35,669 bases of DNA from Candidatus Kryptoniota bacterium (GTDB lineage: Bacteria > Bacteroidota > Ignavibacteria > Kryptoniales > Kryptoniaceae), in NCBI GenBank assembly GCA_938074445.1, contig CALJEK010000024.1, positions 1 through 35,669 on the forward strand, given 5' to 3'. Shown piece after piece: positions 33,123-35,669 of this stretch (position 1 is its first letter; each line of letters starts with the position of its first letter). Below the pieces are notes generated by a model. The model was not told the origin of the DNA and ran no database searches. It saw only the letters and a list, made by a program, of their open reading frames with translations. The translations under genes and the position numbers were made by a program.

Positions 33123-33550
33123 GACCAAAGACACTGGCTAAACGTGCAGCAAAGCTTGCTCTTGAGAAAAAGGCGGAAGATATAGTAATAGCAGATTTGA
33201 GGAAATTAACCACGATCACAGATTTTTTTGTAATATGTTCAGCAGAGTCATCAGTTCAATTAAAAGCAATAGTTGATCACATCGTTGAAGAACTTGAAAA
33301 GAAAGGAATAAAAGCATGGCATATCGAGGGATATACGAATTTGACATGGGTTTTAATCGATTATGTTGATGTAGTTGTGCATATATTTTTAAAGCCAGCG
33401 AGAGAGTTCTATGGGCTTGAGAGATTTTGGGGTGATGCAAAGTTTGAGTATATAACCGAAGACAGCATAAGCAAAAAATCAAAACTAAAAAGAGAAGTCG
33501 ATAGGGAAAATGTTTCCATCAGCGAGGGAGTATCTAAGAAAAAAGCTTAA
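33119..33550 (+). CDS. rsfS: Ribosome silencing factor RsfS
   Basis: 143-aa member of the RsfS/Iojap family. It binds ribosomal protein L14 on the large subunit and blocks subunit joining when nutrients are scarce. The family core is intact: KKAEDIVIADLRKLTTITDFFVIC, then DHIVEELEKKGIKAWHIEG and WVLIDYVDVVVHIF, ending with REFYGLERFWGDA (given as separate segments). The start is TTG at 33119, supported by GGAGAAAG at 33108-33115 and by overlap with the preceding stop codon. The C-terminal ~30 residues are charged (Lys/Glu) and non-conserved, and this tail overlaps the start of argS by 41 nt. Confidence 0.93.
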   Translation: MRPKTLAKRAAKLALEKKAEDIVIADLRKLTTITDFFVICSAESSVQLKAIVDHIVEELEKKGIKAWHIEGYTNLTWVLIDYVDVVVHIFLKPAREFYGLERFWGDAKFEYITEDSISKKSKLKREVDRENVSISEGVSKKKA

Positions 33551-35162
33551 AACGGCGTTAGATAAAATTGGAATTCAAGTAAACGGAATTGAACTTATAC
33601 TTGATAAGCCTAAAAATGAACAGTACGGTGATTTTGCGACTAACATCGCTATGCTTATAGCGAAAAAAGTCGGAAGGGAACCAAGAGAAATAGCGAATGA
33701 GATCGTGGCAAACCTTGAAATTGAACCGGAACTGGTTGAAAAGGTTGAAATTGCGGGTCCGGGCTTTATAAATTTTAAACTTACCCCAAAATTTTACATT
33801 CAACGGGTTTACGAAATTTTAAATCAAGGTGAAAACTTTGGAAAACTTGCAATTGGGAAAGGGAAAAAAGCAAATGTTGAATTTGTGAGTGCTAACCCAA
33901 CTGGACCACTTACCGTTGGACACGGTAGAAATGCTGCGCTTGGAGATACAATCGCAAATATACTTGAATGGGTTGGATATGATGTAACGAGAGAATATTA
34001 TTTTAACAACGCAGGTAGGCAAATGAGAATCCTCGCTGATTCAGTTCGGCTTCGTTATCTTGAGTTACTTGGTGAGGAAATTGTTTATCCTGAAGAGTAC
34101 TATCAAGGTGAATATATAAAGGACATCGCCAAATTGTTGATAGATAAGTACGGGGATTCACTTAAAAATGAGAAGGATTTAAAAATTTTTAAAGAAACCG
34201 CCGAATCAGTTATTTTTGAGGATATAAAGAGAACCCTGGCTAAATTGGGGATTAAATTTGACGTATTCTATAATGAAGATTGGCTTTACGAAAAAAAGAT
34301 ATGGGAGGTTGTTTCAGAACTTGAAAAGCTTGGCTACATCTATGAAAAAGATGGTGCGAAATGGTTTAAGGCTACAAAGCTTGGCGGGGGACAAGACAAA
34401 GTCCTTGTTAAAAGCACAGGTGAACCAACATATAGATTACCCGACATAGCGTATCATATTGAGAAATTTAAGAGGGGATTCGATTTAATAATTGATGTTT
34501 TTGGCGCAGATCATATTGCTGAATATCCCGATGTTTTAAGAGCGCTTGAAGCTTTGAAATATGATACATCAAAGGTAAAAGTATTAATTTATCAATTCGT
34601 TACAATAGTTAAAGATGGTGAGGTTGTAAAGATGTCAACTCGTAAGGCTAATTATATCACATTGGATGAATTGATTGATGAAGTAGGTCCGGATGTTGTA
34701 AGGTTTTTCTTCTTGAATAGGAGCAGAGATGCACATTTAAATTTTGATCTTAACCTCGCAAAGAAACAGTCAGAAGAAAACCCAGTTTATTATCTCCAAT
34801 ATGCGCACGCTAGGATAGCAAGCATTTTGAGATTTGCAAAAGACTCGGGTATTGATGTTGAAAGAACAAGGGATGCAAATATGGAACTACTTGTTGAAAA
34901 GGAGGAAATTGATCTCGCTAAGCTATTAAATGAATTTCCAGATATAGTTGAGGTAGCATATTTAAGTTTGGAACCGTTGAAAATTATCAATTACCTTAAT
35001 GAAGTAGCCGAGGCATTTCACAGCTTTTATCACAGGCATAGAGTTGTAAACAGTAATGATATGGGATTGACTTTAGCTAGGCTTTCATTATGTGTAGCTG
35101 CAAAAATCGTTATTGCAAATGGACTGAAAATACTCGGAATCTCAAGACCTGAAAAGATGTAA
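33510..35162 (+). CDS. argS: Arginyl-tRNA synthetase
   Basis: 550-aa class I aminoacyl-tRNA synthetase. The N-terminal Arg-specific additional domain spans about residues 1-105. The catalytic domain starts with SANPTGPLTVGHGRNAALGD (about 128-147), which contains the HIGH-equivalent TVGHGR. The second motif is VKMSTRKANYITLDEL (about 374-389). The C-terminal helical anticodon-binding domain (DALR family) starts near residue 430 (PVYYLQYAHARIASILR). ATG at 33510 with AGGGAAA just before it, inside the rsfS frame; the N-terminal sequence FPSAREYLRKKLKTAL matches normal ArgS starts, so the 41-nt overlap is real. The cognate tRNA-Arg(UCU) is 12 kb away in this window. Confidence 0.97.
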   Translation: MFPSAREYLRKKLKTALDKIGIQVNGIELILDKPKNEQYGDFATNIAMLIAKKVGREPREIANEIVANLEIEPELVEKVEIAGPGFINFKLTPKFYIQRVYEILNQGENFGKLAIGKGKKANVEFVSANPTGPLTVGHGRNAALGDTIANILEWVGYDVTREYYFNNAGRQMRILADSVRLRYLELLGEEIVYPEEYYQGEYIKDIAKLLIDKYGDSLKNEKDLKIFKETAESVIFEDIKRTLAKLGIKFDVFYNEDWLYEKKIWEVVSELEKLGYIYEKDGAKWFKATKLGGGQDKVLVKSTGEPTYRLPDIAYHIEKFKRGFDLIIDVFGADHIAEYPDVLRALEALKYDTSKVKVLIYQFVTIVKDGEVVKMSTRKANYITLDELIDEVGPDVVRFFFLNRSRDAHLNFDLNLAKKQSEENPVYYLQYAHARIASILRFAKDSGIDVERTRDANMELLVEKEEIDLAKLLNEFPDIVEVAYLSLEPLKIINYLNEVAEAFHSFYHRHRVVNSNDMGLTLARLSLCVAAKIVIANGLKILGISRPEKM

Positions 35163-35230
35163 TTTTTAATTGACCATTTTTAGGGAGATTTTGCGATTTT
35201 TTATGAACGATAATTTCTTGCTGGTTTTAC

Positions 35231-35259
35231 TTGACTTTGAGAATGAATTTCTATATTTT
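35231..35259 (+). promoter_or_regulatory. Candidate promoter for the FlgD-like gene
   Basis: TTGACT at 35231-35236 with TATATTTT at 35252-35259; the 18 nt between TTG and TA fit the TTG / TAnnTTTG pattern, and the -35 also matches the common bacterial consensus. It lies 34 nt before the start codon, after a gene end with no clear terminator. Confidence 0.5.
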
Positions 35260-35292
35260 AAAGGCAAACGCAAACAAAAAGGAGAAGGTATC

Positions 35293-35669
35293 ATGTGGCG
35301 TAAATTACTTATTTTTTTCTCCCTAATTTTGTTAATTTCCCTCCCTGTTTATCAAGCCCTTGCTAATGTATACGCAAGCAATATTAGATTTACGAATCCA
35401 GATGGTAAAACACCATTTGATGGAAGTTTCGCAGATAAAACGGGGGTGTTGGTGTGGTTTACTCTAAATGATTCGGCTTCGGTTGTCGAGGTGAAAATTT
35501 ACCATGATGTTAATCCAGCGCATGTGAAAACGATAACTGTCTATAATTTAACGCGGGGTGAACATAGTGTTTATTGGGATGGAACGCTTGATGATGGTAG
35601 CATCGCTCCTGCGGGAAATTGGGTCGTGGAGGTTAAAGCTGAACAATTGGGCGGATATTCGAGTTGGAC
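35293..35669 (+). CDS. Secreted FlgD-like Ig-domain protein, truncated by window edge
   Basis: Open frame of 125 codons running off the end of the window. ATG at 35293 has AAAGGAGAAGG at 35278-35288. The N-terminus is a clear signal peptide (WRKLLIFFSLILLISLP, cleavage after YQALA near residue 24). The mature part begins VYASNIRFTNPDG and contains SVVEVKIYHDVNP and GEHSVYWDGTLDDGSIAPAGNWVVEV, which is the pattern of FlgD_ig-type beta domains seen in many secreted proteins of this bacterial group. There it often marks C-terminal or repeated extracellular modules; here it is at the N-terminus of the visible part. Full length and role are unknown. Confidence 0.8.
   Translation, partial: MWRKLLIFFSLILLISLPVYQALANVYASNIRFTNPDGKTPFDGSFADKTGVLVWFTLNDSASVVEVKIYHDVNPAHVKTITVYNLTRGEHSVYWDGTLDDGSIAPAGNWVVEVKAEQLGGYSSW

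Overview
The window (35,669 bp, AT-rich, strong use of AGA and ATA codons) looks like chromosome of a Gram-negative bacterium from the Bacteroidota/Chlorobiota/Ignavibacteriota side of the FCB group, plausibly a thermophilic relative such as Kryptonia. The reasons are a carboxypeptidase-regulatory-like domain on a TonB receptor, several promoter candidates of the form TTG-N18/20-TAnnTTT, SusC-era style outer-membrane proteins and PilMNOPQ-type envelope genes. The lineage is an inference from gene style; no rRNA is present.

Region 1 (47-12692, + strand) is one long operon for a type IV pilus / type II secretion-like machine. In order it encodes a PilC/GspF platform protein, a PilB/GspE assembly ATPase, three small-to-medium membrane-anchored proteins with decayed prepilin-like N-termini (PilV-, PilW- and PilX-like positions), a PilT-like ATPase with an altered Asp box, a PilM-PilN fusion, a PilO-PilP fusion, a short secretin, an Ig-domain lipoprotein and a single-domain response regulator. 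A rho-independent terminator closes it. The compacted alignment complex (two fusions) and the E5-less pilin-like proteins make this the most unusual protein system in the window. No prepilin peptidase and no obvious major pilin are present here.

Region 2 (12.8-18.0 kb, + strand) carries a class III-type sirtuin, a long-form glucose-1-phosphate thymidylyltransferase, an enoyl-CoA hydratase and a GH2 beta-mannosidase that overlaps it by 4 nt. A bidirectional hairpin separates it from the convergent block.

Region 3 (18.0-30.1 kb, - strand) reads, in transcription order: an unassigned 573-aa Rossmann-fold dehydrogenase-like protein; a nicotinamidase-like hydrolase with its own terminator; a PHP phosphoesterase, PurF, PgsA, FtsY and a GT39-like glycosyltransferase in a tight block; then tRNA-Arg(UCU), a cobalamin riboswitch 17 nt behind the tRNA, a BtuB-like TonB receptor and a YncE-like beta-propeller lipoprotein. 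The tRNA and riboswitch are too close for an ordinary separate promoter, so the B12-uptake leader is probably made as part of the tRNA transcript. The riboswitch has a readable terminator/antiterminator platform.

Region 4 (30.2-35.7 kb, + strand) starts from a divergent promoter region and holds a penicillin-acylase-family hydrolase, a LytR C-terminal-domain protein, RsfS and ArgS, all overlapping. A new transcription unit then starts with a FlgD-like secreted protein cut by the window edge. The only stretch over 300 nt without a protein gene is 21242-21587, which is filled by the riboswitch and its expression platform.
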